Below, in pieces: positions 1 to 6,369 of a stretch of DNA of 7,193 nucleotides. The stretch comes from Candidatus Latescibacterota bacterium (GTDB lineage: Bacteria > JAAXHH01 > JABIQT01). The position numbers and the translations under genes are program-made. Where the stretch lies: contig JABIQT010000390.1 in NCBI GenBank assembly GCA_018667995.1, positions 1 to 7,193 on the forward strand. Direction: 5' to 3'. Every line of letters begins with the position of its first letter. Within the stretch, counting starts at the first letter, position 1. The notes under the pieces are model-generated. The model did not search any database, had not been told where the DNA came from, and saw only the letters and a list, made by a program, of their open reading frames with translations.

Positions 1-602
1 ACCCACTGACGGCGAAATATCCCCGTGATGCAAGAGGTCACAAGAAACATGGCCGCCAGCATGTTCATCCACCAGAAGAGTGGCGTAATCCAACCGTCCC
101 AGGGATCCGAAGCTCCGAGCCTGCCCTCATAGAATGCACGAGCAGATTCAGGAGGAGCTACCAGCCAACCGGGCAGTATTTCGAAAAATACATCCTGCCA
201 TCGATTCTCCGGGGATACATAGTAGTTGGGCGTACTGACCAGGCCGAGGAAATAGTCCACGAAGGCTTTGCCAGGAATCGTGGAAGCCATTAACGTCATG
301 GAGAACAGGACCATCAGTTCCGTCTTACTGAACGCCCAGGATGGTTTCCAGCGCTGGAGGGGGATCTGTACGAAGAAAATAACGATGAAAAACAGAATCA
401 GCGCTGCCACAGACATGTGGCTGAGTGTCATCCGCGGTCCTCGCATGATGTACATGCAATAAGGGACCCAGATGGACACGATCATAGCCAGCAACATCCC
501 AAGGACCACGCACCTAACGGTCAAACGTGCATCCGGCCTCGAGCCGTCCACTGAGGCACTTGGATCAGTAGCTGGAATTTTCTCCAAAGTGTGATCTGAC
601 AT
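1..602 (-). CDS. Large polytopic membrane protein, DUF6785-like, N-terminal 200 residues (partial)
   Basis: The minus-strand frame starting at ATG 602 is open for 200 codons and leaves the window at its left edge, so only the N-terminus is visible. A hydrophilic start (residues 1-29) is followed by hydrophobic segments at about 30-52, 60-81, 95-119 and 171-195. The stretch between them is rich in aromatic and proline residues, with a TPNYYVSPENRW motif near 124-135 and a PGWLVAPP motif at 144-151. The order (helices, an FSKTELMVLF segment, then the NYY..PENRW loop and a W-rich helix) matches what I remember of the DUF6785/DUF6784 membrane proteins of environmental bacteria. These are usually about 600 residues or more and have no established function; transport has been suggested by their topology. 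The start lies 14 bases after the enolase-family stop, so the two are probably cotranscribed. The ribosome binding site is weak (AGAG about 8 bases upstream). The family call is from memory; the membrane character is directly visible. Confidence 0.72.
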   Translation of the reverse strand, partial: MSDHTLEKIPATDPSASVDGSRPDARLTVRCVVLGMLLAMIVSIWVPYCMYIMRGPRMTLSHMSVAALILFFIVIFFVQIPLQRWKPSWAFSKTELMVLFSMTLMASTIPGKAFVDYFLGLVSTPNYYVSPENRWQDVFFEILPGWLVAPPESARAFYEGRLGASDPWDGWITPLFWWMNMLAAMFLVTSCITGIFRRQW

Positions 603-616
603 ATTGGCTCTAATTC

Positions 617-1621
617 TCAGGCCACCCGGTAGGCATCGACGACGTCCATATTTACCGTTACGCCAAGACCGGGGCCGACCGGAACAGTAAAGTGCCCGTC
701 CGACACCTCCAGCCCCTGGTCCAAAACGTCGGCAATGCGCATGAATGGTAGTTCGTCACAGGGGAGTGTGGCGTTGGGTATGGTTGACTGCACGTGCACA
801 GAGTAGGTGGCAAGAATCCCCAGACATAGGCCGCCCATCTGGACCCAGCATGGCATCTCTGCCGCTTCGGCCACCGCAGCTGCCTTACGTACCTGCAATG
901 CTGGACCTCCGAGATTGACATAGTCCACACATTCGGCCTTGGCGGCTTTCAGCACCCCGGCTGGATCACCCATATGGAGCGCGATGGGAATCGTCGTTTT
1001 CTCTCGCAGCAATCGATACCAGGCATAGTTGTTCTTGAGCATCGGGTCTTCAAGGTTCGCTACAGTCCCAAACTGTTCCAGCTCCTCTGCCAGACGGGCC
1101 GCCACATGCGGCAGCCGGAACTCCCTATTGGGATCGACACCGACCGTGTAGTCGGGCCCCGCGGCATCCCGCACCAATCGAATGGTCTCCACGATGTTCC
1201 AGGACCGCCCTTTCAGCTTGTGATTCGTAAACCCCAATTCCGCGCCAACCACGGCCTCCAGGGCTGTCTCTTGCGGATCCATGGGGCATGACCAATACGA
1301 TACGGGAACCTTCTCACGTATCTTCTGCCCGAAAAACCGATTCACAGGAACGCCAAATGCCTTCCCCCAGATATCAAGCAGTGCACATGTCACGAAATCG
1401 GGTTGATTGAAGGGGTCACATTTCAGAGGATCCTGCCCTACATAGGCATCTGTTGCAGATTCATATTTTCCTCTGGGTCCCTGATACTCGCCCCAGCCGT
1501 CAATGCCCTCATCGGTTTCGATTCGGCAAAGGGTGATGTCGTATATTTTAGGCATGTATTTCGCCACAGGGGCGATGGGCGGAATCTCAATCTCGAAGAG
1601 CTCAACCGCTGTAATCTTCAT
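617..1621 (-). CDS. Enolase-superfamily enzyme (mandelate racemase / muconate lactonizing type), probable sugar-acid dehydratase or racemase
   Basis: The 334-residue product has the two-domain enolase-superfamily layout. The N-terminal capping domain (about 1-125) starts MKITAVELFEIEIPP and has the usual TDEGIDGWGE strand. The (beta/alpha)7-beta barrel follows. Visible active-site candidates are a K-x-K pair (K135, K137), D163 in GVDPNREF, E191 in NLEDP and D219 in HMGDP as the three Mg2+ ligands. The C-terminal VPVGPGLGV motif at 314-322 is typical. Members abstract a proton alpha to a carboxylate and commonly dehydrate or racemise sugar acids in the cytoplasm. Two positions are unusual: the third ligand is Asp rather than the Glu of mandelate racemase, and the segment that usually carries the catalytic His reads CWVQMGG (258-264). 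I place the start at ATG 1621, where homology-like sequence begins and AGG lies 9 bases upstream, rather than at GTG 1660. The gene leads a leftward operon with the DUF6785-like gene and diverges from the importer. The family is secure; the substrate is unknown. Confidence 0.9.
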   Translation of the reverse strand: MKITAVELFEIEIPPIAPVAKYMPKIYDITLCRIETDEGIDGWGEYQGPRGKYESATDAYVGQDPLKCDPFNQPDFVTCALLDIWGKAFGVPVNRFFGQKIREKVPVSYWSCPMDPQETALEAVVGAELGFTNHKLKGRSWNIVETIRLVRDAAGPDYTVGVDPNREFRLPHVAARLAEELEQFGTVANLEDPMLKNNYAWYRLLREKTTIPIALHMGDPAGVLKAAKAECVDYVNLGGPALQVRKAAAVAEAAEMPCWVQMGGLCLGILATYSVHVQSTIPNATLPCDELPFMRIADVLDQGLEVSDGHFTVPVGPGLGVTVNMDVVDAYRVA

Positions 1622-1681
1622 GTTTATGCGCCTGCCAGTTTGATAGGCCAGTCTCGTCACGATATTCGACTATGGATATTG

Positions 1682-1698
1682 CTTCATTGTATATGAAG
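1682..1698. promoter_or_regulatory. Inverted repeat CTTCAT-N5-ATGAAG, operator candidate
   Basis: Perfect six-base arms (1682-1687 and 1693-1698) flank the spacer TGTAT, giving a 17-base near-palindrome. It covers the predicted -10 of the leftward promoter, which is where a repressor would bind. The heptamer GCTTCAT that forms its left side (1681-1687) recurs exactly 100 bases away at 1781-1787, just after the -10 of the rightward promoter. The repeats are visible; the operator role is inferred, and no regulator gene is in the window. Confidence 0.4.
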
Positions 1699-1715
1699 GT
1701 ACGCACCAATGCCAG
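1686..1715 (-). promoter_or_regulatory. Possible sigma-70 promoter for the leftward enolase/DUF6785-like operon
   Basis: Read on the minus strand, CTGGCA (1715-1710, four of six matches to the -35 consensus) is followed after 18 bases by TACAAT (1691-1686, five of six to the -10). This would start transcription near 1679 and give a leader of about 58 bases before ATG 1621. The -10 box lies inside the inverted repeat at 1682-1698. The -35 is weak, so this is a plausible but unproven promoter. Confidence 0.4.
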
Positions 1716-1719
1716 AGAT

Positions 1720-1730
1720 TTTGAGTCAAA
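1720..1730. promoter_or_regulatory. Palindrome TTTGAGTCAAA, possible regulator site
   Basis: An 11-base palindrome (TTTGA and TCAAA arms around one G) lies between the two predicted promoters, upstream of both -35 boxes. That position would suit an activator shared by the divergent operons. It is short and AT-rich at its ends, so chance is a real possibility. Confidence 0.25.
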
Positions 1731-1749
1731 CCTACGCCTAACAATCTGC

Positions 1750-1777
1750 TTGACAATCACGCTTTCTCGGATATTAT
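1750..1777 (+). promoter_or_regulatory. Sigma-70-type promoter for the ABC importer operon
   Basis: A perfect -35 box TTGACA (1750-1755) is separated by 16 bases from TATTAT (1772-1777), which matches the -10 consensus at five of six positions. The predicted transcription start is near 1784, giving a leader of about 59 bases to ATG 1843. A GCTTCAT heptamer at 1781-1787 overlaps the predicted start. This is the best promoter-like sequence in the window and it points at the binding-protein gene. Confidence 0.65.
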
Positions 1778-1828
1778 AGCGCTTCATCATTCTACATTCA
1801 GAACTGTGCCATTTCGACCCCAAGAAAC

Positions 1829-1836
1829 AGGTAGGA
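1829..1836 (+). promoter_or_regulatory. Ribosome binding site of the substrate-binding protein gene
   Basis: AGGTAGGA ends six bases before ATG 1843. It is a good Shine-Dalgarno match at normal spacing and fixes the start of the lipoprotein gene. Confidence 0.7.
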
Positions 1837-1842
1837 ATCCAT

Positions 1843-3174
1843 ATGATACCTTGCCACTCCAGGGCGCGTCGCGTCCCCGTGTATGCCTCGTTGCTACTCA
1901 CTTTCATTTTTCTCTCGTGTGGCGGTTCTGAAACGCCAACCAAACCCACAGTAACCGTCTGGTGGGCGCAGTGGGAACCTGCCGATGGACTTCAGGAGCT
2001 AGGAAATGCATTTGAGGCGGAGACAGGGATTGCGGTAAACGTGAATCAGATACCGTGGGGTTCCTACCAGGATCAAGTATTCCTGAACTTCGGTAACAAC
2101 CGTACCGACTTTGACATTGTGATCGGAGACAGTCAATGGATAGGGCGCGGCGCCACCAAAGGGCTCTACGTGGAGTTGACGGACTGGTTGCCCACTGCTA
2201 TCGACATGGACCGCGTCCATCCCAGAGCTGCTCGATATCTTTGCGAATACCCACCGGGCAGCGGACGTTTCTATGCCGCCCCGTGTGAAACGGATGCCAT
2301 AGGGTTCGCCTACCGCAAAGATTGGTTCGAGAATCCAGCAGAACAGTCGGCCTTCATGAAAAAGTATGGCCGCGATCTGGCCCCCCCTGATACGTGGTCG
2401 GAATTTCGTGATGTGGCGGAATTTTTCACACGGCCAGGTGATAATCGGTTCGGGTGCGCACTGCTCACGGGACGCGGATATGATTCACTGGTCATGGGTT
2501 TTCAGCAGGTTATGTGGGGGTATGGTGGCAGCTGGGGCTCCCCGGAGACCTTCGAAGTTGCAGGCCACGTCAATAGTAAAGGGGCTGTGGATGCCCTCGA
2601 ATTCTACAAATCCCTAATGTCATTTGCACCGCCTGGTGCGAGTAATCTGGACTACGCCAAAGTGTTGGAAACCTTTACGAACGGGTCTGCTGCCATGATG
2701 ATGGATTATTACGCTTTCTTCCCTGGCATTGTCGATCAGATGGGCGAGAAAACAGGGTTCTTCAAAATGCCCGCTCGTGGGGATGTGCGAGCTATCAGTC
2801 TCGGAGGCCAGGGGTTCAGCATATCCGCCAAAGTTTCCGAGGAGCAGCAGAAACTCGCAAAGCGGTTTATCGCCTGGTTTCTCGAGACGGATAAACAGCA
2901 GCAATGGATCACCAAGAAGGCAGGATTCACGGCGGATGTGGAGATTCTTGATAGTGACGCTTTCAAGGAGGCCACACCCTACAACGCCCCATTCGCAGAA
3001 TCACTGGACCACCTGCAGGATTTCTGGAATGTGCCCGTCTACAATGAACTTCTCGCAGTCGCTCAGCAGCACCTCGGTGAAGCGCTGGACGGGGTGGCAT
3101 CCTCCAAAGAAGCTCTGGACACCATAGCTGAGAAACATGAAAAGATCCTGAGGGACGCTGGCTTAGGGAATTGA
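1843..3174 (+). CDS. ABC importer substrate-binding lipoprotein, family 1 (carbohydrate type)
   Basis: A 443-residue extracellular binding protein that would capture the substrate and deliver it to the two permeases encoded next. Residues 1-25 form a signal peptide: basic residues (R7, R9, R10), a hydrophobic core at 13-24, then FLSC with C26 as the probable lipidated cysteine, which implies membrane anchoring. The mature part has the family-1 pattern. It begins with the strand TVTVWWAQWEPADGL (36-50), then LGNAFEAETGIAVNV, FDIVIGDSQW (90-99), YAAPCETDAIGFAYRKDWF (144-162) and PPDTWSEFRDVAEFF (181-195). Nearer the C-terminus are LGGQGFSIS and an AKRFIAWFLETDKQQQWI helix. Tryptophans and other aromatics in the N-lobe suit a sugar or polyol ligand, but the exact ligand cannot be read. 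It is the first gene of the rightward operon, 30 bases before the first permease. The -3 position of the lipobox is Phe rather than the usual Leu, a minor deviation. Confidence 0.92.
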   Translation: MIPCHSRARRVPVYASLLLTFIFLSCGGSETPTKPTVTVWWAQWEPADGLQELGNAFEAETGIAVNVNQIPWGSYQDQVFLNFGNNRTDFDIVIGDSQWIGRGATKGLYVELTDWLPTAIDMDRVHPRAARYLCEYPPGSGRFYAAPCETDAIGFAYRKDWFENPAEQSAFMKKYGRDLAPPDTWSEFRDVAEFFTRPGDNRFGCALLTGRGYDSLVMGFQQVMWGYGGSWGSPETFEVAGHVNSKGAVDALEFYKSLMSFAPPGASNLDYAKVLETFTNGSAAMMMDYYAFFPGIVDQMGEKTGFFKMPARGDVRAISLGGQGFSISAKVSEEQQKLAKRFIAWFLETDKQQQWITKKAGFTADVEILDSDAFKEATPYNAPFAESLDHLQDFWNVPVYNELLAVAQQHLGEALDGVASSKEALDTIAEKHEKILRDAGLGN

Positions 3175-3204
3175 CCATCATTCCGTGCTTACCGGGCATA
3201 TCCA

Positions 3205-4098
3205 ATGACCAAGGCCGAATTACACACCCAGCGCCTCAAGCATGTCTTCATCATGCCCGCACTGGTGTTCTTGATCGCTCTGAATATCTTCCCACTCTTG
3301 TACAATGTCATATTAGCTTTCTCTGATGCGGAATTAAGTGGCGGAGACTGGCAGTTTATCGGCGGGGATAATTTCGCTGAGGTCTTCGAGGAACCACGTT
3401 TTGGCACGGCAATCCGTACCACCGCGACCTTCGTATTTCTTGCCGTAACGGCGGAATTACTCATTGGCTTTATACTGGCGTTGACACTTAGAGAGCCATT
3501 TAAGGGCAAGAGCGCCGTCCTTACCTTTCTTCTGGTGCCTATGATGCTGTCACCGGCTGTCATGGGTCTGTACTGGAACCTTATCCTGAATGGGCACTAC
3601 GGAATCCTGAATTTCGTGCTCAATCTTTCCGGATTCGGCCAACCACAGTGGCTCACGGATCCGGACCTGAAACTCTTCTCCGTCCTGCTGGTAGATATCT
3701 GGATGTGGTCGCCCTTCATGATGCTCATTGCCCTGGCAGGACTTCAGGCGATTCCCAGGCACCTCTACGAGGCCGCAGCTATCGACCGCGCTTCGCGCTT
3801 CACGGTATTTTGGCGAATCACCTTACCACTCTGTGCTCCCCTACTCTTTCTATCGGTTCTATTTCGCACCACGGATGCCTTAAAGCAGTTCGACCTCATC
3901 ATGGCGATTACAGGCCCCAACGACACGGCCACCCAGACCCTGAGTGCGCTCCTCTATCAGGTGATGCTTCGCGACTACAATATCGGTCTGGGCAGTGCTT
4001 ATGCCCTTGTCATTCTGGTGATTGTGATCGCCTTGGCCAGCGTTTTCATCCGATATATAGATACCGTGCAGCGCCGCCAGGGAAGAGCGTCCCCATGA
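3205..4098 (+). CDS. Carbohydrate ABC importer permease, MalF/UgpA type
   Basis: A 297-residue inner-membrane permease with about six helices (roughly 14-36, 72-95, 103-127, 158-180, 208-226 and 263-284). The EAA coupling loop EAAAIDRASRFTVFWRITLP spans 189-208 and docks on the ATPase. The N-terminal helix has the FIMPALVFLIALNIFPLLYNV pattern of MalF-type subunits that lack the long MalF insertion. It should form a heterodimer with the next gene product to make the translocation channel. The start ATG 3205 is the only ATG after an in-frame stop (the binding-protein TGA); its ribosome binding site is poor (GGG at 3194-3196). It ends in an ATGA overlap with the second permease, indicating translational coupling. 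Confidence 0.93.
   Translation: MTKAELHTQRLKHVFIMPALVFLIALNIFPLLYNVILAFSDAELSGGDWQFIGGDNFAEVFEEPRFGTAIRTTATFVFLAVTAELLIGFILALTLREPFKGKSAVLTFLLVPMMLSPAVMGLYWNLILNGHYGILNFVLNLSGFGQPQWLTDPDLKLFSVLLVDIWMWSPFMMLIALAGLQAIPRHLYEAAAIDRASRFTVFWRITLPLCAPLLFLSVLFRTTDALKQFDLIMAITGPNDTATQTLSALLYQVMLRDYNIGLGSAYALVILVIVIALASVFIRYIDTVQRRQGRASP
4081..4098 (+). promoter_or_regulatory. Ribosome binding site and ATGA stop/start overlap between the permeases
   Basis: GGAAGAG (4081-4087) precedes ATG 4095 by seven bases, and the ATG shares bases with the TGA of the first permease (4096-4098). This fixes the second permease start and implies coupled translation, giving equal amounts of the two channel halves. Confidence 0.75.
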
Positions 4099-4961
4099 AG
4101 ATTCTTCGTTGGAGCATCTTAGCTGGCTACCTCACAATAGCCCTGTTACCTCTTATCTGGCTCGCATTCACGTCTCTTAAATCACAACCCGAAGCCATCA
4201 GCACGACACCAGGAATGCTACCCTCGTTAACCGAGCGTTTGGAGGACAGTGGTGGGTTCCGGTTCACTGTGACTAAAGAAGCTTACGGAAGATTACAAGA
4301 GACACACACGGGCGCATCACATTCATTTATCTCCTACCTATCAAACAGCATCCTGATCGGCCTAATGAGCACTGTCGCTGCCGTAGCACTGGGAACGGCC
4401 TGCGCGTACGGATTCAGCCGGTTCCGCGTCGCTGGCGCCCACGACTGGCTATTCTTCATTCTTTCCACGAGATTCCTTCCTCCTCTGGCAGTCGTAGTTC
4501 CCATCCTTATGATGTATCGGCAATTTGATCTTCAGAACACGCATCTGGGCCTGATACTGTTGTATACATCGTTCAATCTGTCGCTGGCGGTCTGGTTGAT
4601 GAAGGGCTTCATTGACGAGATCCCGAAGGCCTACGAAGAAGCCGCTCTCGTGGACGGTTACAGCCATTTGCATGTATTCTGGACCATCATTGTGCCGCGC
4701 GCACGAACGGGTATGGCCGTCACGGCTGTGTTCTGCTTGATCTCGGCCTGGAACGAATATGCCTTCGCGCTAACACTCAATAATACGAGAGCCGTGACCG
4801 TGCCCGTGTATTTCGCAGGACTGCAAGGCAATATCCAGGGCGTGCCCTGGCCGCAGATTGCCGCGGGCGTCATTCTTTTCGCCATTCCGATTGTGGTTTT
4901 TACGATACTTGTCAGAAAGCATCTCCTGCGTGGTGTGACGTTCGGCACCATAAAGCAGTAA
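4095..4961 (+). CDS. Carbohydrate ABC importer permease, MalG/UgpE type
   Basis: A 288-residue inner-membrane permease, the second half of the channel. The first helix (about 7-27) ends in LPLIWLAFTSLKS, the classical MalG-type start. Later helices lie near 83-107, 117-141, 149-170, 205-224 and 252-273. The EAA coupling loop runs from E181 (EEAALVDGYSHLHVFW) to the PRARTG segment near 206. The stretch of about 58 residues between helices 1 and 2, including TERLEDSGG at 46-54, seems slightly longer than in typical relatives. The same frame stays open upstream to an ATG at 3648, but the ATG at 4095 has a ribosome binding site and the family's normal N-terminus, so it is the start. The gene ends in tandem TAA TAA stops and is followed by a 136-base gap. 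Confidence 0.93.
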   Translation: MKILRWSILAGYLTIALLPLIWLAFTSLKSQPEAISTTPGMLPSLTERLEDSGGFRFTVTKEAYGRLQETHTGASHSFISYLSNSILIGLMSTVAAVALGTACAYGFSRFRVAGAHDWLFFILSTRFLPPLAVVVPILMMYRQFDLQNTHLGLILLYTSFNLSLAVWLMKGFIDEIPKAYEEAALVDGYSHLHVFWTIIVPRARTGMAVTAVFCLISAWNEYAFALTLNNTRAVTVPVYFAGLQGNIQGVPWPQIAAGVILFAIPIVVFTILVRKHLLRGVTFGTIKQ

Positions 4962-5097
4962 TAACTGTACCTCAGTCGTGATCCGGCACAACTGTGATGC
5001 CCAATACCGCACATATTGCAGCGAAACAAGTATTGTTATCTGTGAATGGAACCGTCGACCGACTCAAGCGCTGGATCGCGAAATATAGGCTCAATAA
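4962..5097 (+). other. 136-base intra-operon gap with a weak hairpin
   Basis: This is the only sizeable gap in an otherwise tightly packed operon. An imperfect hairpin lies at 4973-4994: CAGT pairs with ACTG and GTG with CAC, with one mismatch and a six-base loop. The CAGT could instead pair with ACTG at 4964-4967. No run of T follows, so it is not a convincing terminator; it could stabilise or process the mRNA between the permease and ATPase parts. I see no strong internal promoter. A 38-codon frame (4997-5113) overlaps the next gene and lacks a ribosome binding site. Confidence 0.35.
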
Positions 5098-5280
5098 ATG
5101 TCACATCCCATGAAGATACTCGACCGACTGGCGCTGAGCGGCATGGCTATCGGCATCGTCTCCATCCTGCAGCCCTGGTGGACTGAGGGCTTGCGCACTG
5201 GATTCTTCGCGACCCTCATATTCACTGCACTTCATATCGTGACTTCGCACAAGACCTCCTCGGACAAGGCGGCTCCCTGA
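5098..5280 (+). CDS. Small two-helix membrane protein within the ABC importer operon
   Basis: A 60-residue protein that I do not recognise. A short basic-polar start (MSHPMKILDR) leads into a hydrophobic segment at about 10-25, a turn with QPWWTEGLR at 25-33 (W27, W28), and a second hydrophobic segment at about 34-49 that ends in LHIVTSHKTSSDK. This suggests a helical hairpin in the inner membrane with both ends in the cytoplasm. TAGG (5086-5089) eight bases before ATG 5098 supports this start; the alternative ATG at 5110 has no such site. Its stop is immediately followed by the ATG of the first ATPase, so the two are coupled. Its place between permeases and ATPases recalls the small membrane protein (DUF2160 type) of the rhizobial glycerol importer operon, but I see no clear sequence likeness. 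A role as an accessory subunit is inference. Confidence 0.75.
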   Translation: MSHPMKILDRLALSGMAIGIVSILQPWWTEGLRTGFFATLIFTALHIVTSHKTSSDKAAP

Positions 5281-6369
5281 ATGTCATTCCTCGTGCTGGA
5301 TGCTTTGGAGAAGACCTATCCCGACGGCACGAAGGCCGTGAAGGACGTATCCCTGGAAATCGAAGAGGGAGAATTCATCGTGCTTCTCGGTCCATCCGGA
5401 TGCGGAAAGACGACTACCCTGCGCATGCTGGCCGGCCTGGAGATGCCAACCGGAGGTACCATCCTTCTCGGCAATCAGGACCAAACACGGCTGACCCCCT
5501 CGGAACGTGATGTGGGTTTTGTCTTCCAGTTTTACGCGCTATATCCGCACATGTCTGTATCGAAAAACATCGCCTTTCCGCTGGAGAATATGGGTCTTGT
5601 CTCTCAGGAAGTAGACCGTTTGGTCTCTGAGGTATCAAGGCATGTCGGCATTACGGAACACTTGCATCATCATCCTGGCCAGCTCAGTGGCGGGGACCAG
5701 CAACGTGTCGCTCTTGCTCGTGCCATGGTCCGACGCCCGAAGATGTTTCTGATGGATGAACCTCTGGGCACTCTGGATGCGGACAGGCGCCTCGCCATGC
5801 GAGAGTTTATACGCGAGCAGCAGATCGAATCGGGCATTACGACAGTCTATGTGACCCACGACCAGGAAGAGGCCATGGCTCTGGCGGATCGAATCGTGGT
5901 TATGCGCGGAGGGAGGATCGATCAGTTTGATACGCCCACGAAGGTGTACGAGCACCCGGCGGATCCGCTCACGGCACAATTTGTCGGTAGTCCGGGGATG
6001 AATCTGTTTACCGGAGAATTGGTGGTTGATGGAACAGACAGGTACCTCCGGTCCGGCGACATCACCATCGACGCCGATACAAAGGCCCTCTCGGATATCG
6101 CCGATGGGCCGGTAACGCTTGGACTCCGTTCCGAGTACTTGATACCAGATGCTGAAGGTACTCTTCAGGCAGAAACCGTACTTGTCGAGCGTCTGGGATC
6201 ACACTGTAATGTGTACTTCGACTCTCCTGTGGGAAGGCTCGTCATGCGGACCGAGTCTGATATTTCCCATAGGCCAGGTGATACGCTCAAGCTGGGATAT
6301 GATACGCAGCATCTACGTATCTGGGCCGGTGACTATGCTCGGCCCCCACTGGAGGTTTCGGAGACGTGA
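5281..6369 (+). CDS. ABC importer ATP-binding protein, MalK/UgpC type (first of two)
   Basis: A 362-residue cytoplasmic ATPase that would energise the importer. All nucleotide-binding motifs are present: Walker A GPSGCGKTT (37-45), Q-loop Q83 in FVFQFYALYP, signature LSGGD (135-139), Walker B MFLMDEP (155-161), D-loop LGTLDAD (162-168) and switch H193 in YVTHDQEEA. The signature has Asp where Gln is canonical, a tolerated variant. After about residue 235 comes a MalK-like regulatory TOBE domain: GSPGMNLFTGEL begins it, and GLRSEYLIP and LGYDTQHLRIW are its recognisable strands. The length is normal for MalK/UgpC. The ATG follows directly on the TGA of the small membrane protein, and AAGGCGG (5266-5272), eight bases before it, is the ribosome binding site. 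Its stop overlaps the GTG of the second ATPase. Its catalytic motifs look intact, so it could work as a homodimer or pair with the second ATPase. Confidence 0.95.
   Translation: MSFLVLDALEKTYPDGTKAVKDVSLEIEEGEFIVLLGPSGCGKTTTLRMLAGLEMPTGGTILLGNQDQTRLTPSERDVGFVFQFYALYPHMSVSKNIAFPLENMGLVSQEVDRLVSEVSRHVGITEHLHHHPGQLSGGDQQRVALARAMVRRPKMFLMDEPLGTLDADRRLAMREFIREQQIESGITTVYVTHDQEEAMALADRIVVMRGGRIDQFDTPTKVYEHPADPLTAQFVGSPGMNLFTGELVVDGTDRYLRSGDITIDADTKALSDIADGPVTLGLRSEYLIPDAEGTLQAETVLVERLGSHCNVYFDSPVGRLVMRTESDISHRPGDTLKLGYDTQHLRIWAGDYARPPLEVSET
6351..6369 (+). promoter_or_regulatory. Ribosome binding site and GTGA overlap that set the second ATPase start
   Basis: GGAGGT (6351-6356) lies nine bases before GTG 6366, whose last two bases are part of the TGA (6367-6369) of the first ATPase. 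The strong site and the four-base overlap justify a non-ATG start. Confidence 0.75.

Noticed and set aside
268-513. Short frames on both strands within the left edge region
   Set aside because: They are shadows of the DUF6785-like coding frame, which is open from 602 to the window edge and encodes clear membrane helices.
1622-1660. GTG start at 1660 adding 13 residues to the enolase-family enzyme
   Set aside because: The family's typical N-terminus begins at the ATG at 1621, which also has AGG upstream; the added residues look like leader sequence read through.
1602-1949. A 115-codon minus-strand frame across the divergent promoter region
   Set aside because: It overlaps the starts of two well supported genes and the predicted promoters, and has no domain-like sequence.
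3648-4094. A 149-codon upstream extension of the second permease frame, lying wholly inside the first permease gene
   Set aside because: The extension shows no membrane or family-like sequence, has many His, Pro and Arg residues typical of an out-of-frame reading, and the ATG at 4095 has a ribosome binding site and the normal MalG-type N-terminus.
4973-4994. Hairpin after the second permease as a rho-independent terminator
   Set aside because: The stem is short with a mismatch and is followed by TGATGCCC rather than a T-run; the downstream ATPase genes clearly belong to the same importer.
4997-5113. A 38-codon plus-strand frame in the gap before the small membrane protein gene
   Set aside because: No ribosome binding site, and it overlaps the start of the better supported 60-residue gene; it cannot be excluded without conservation data.
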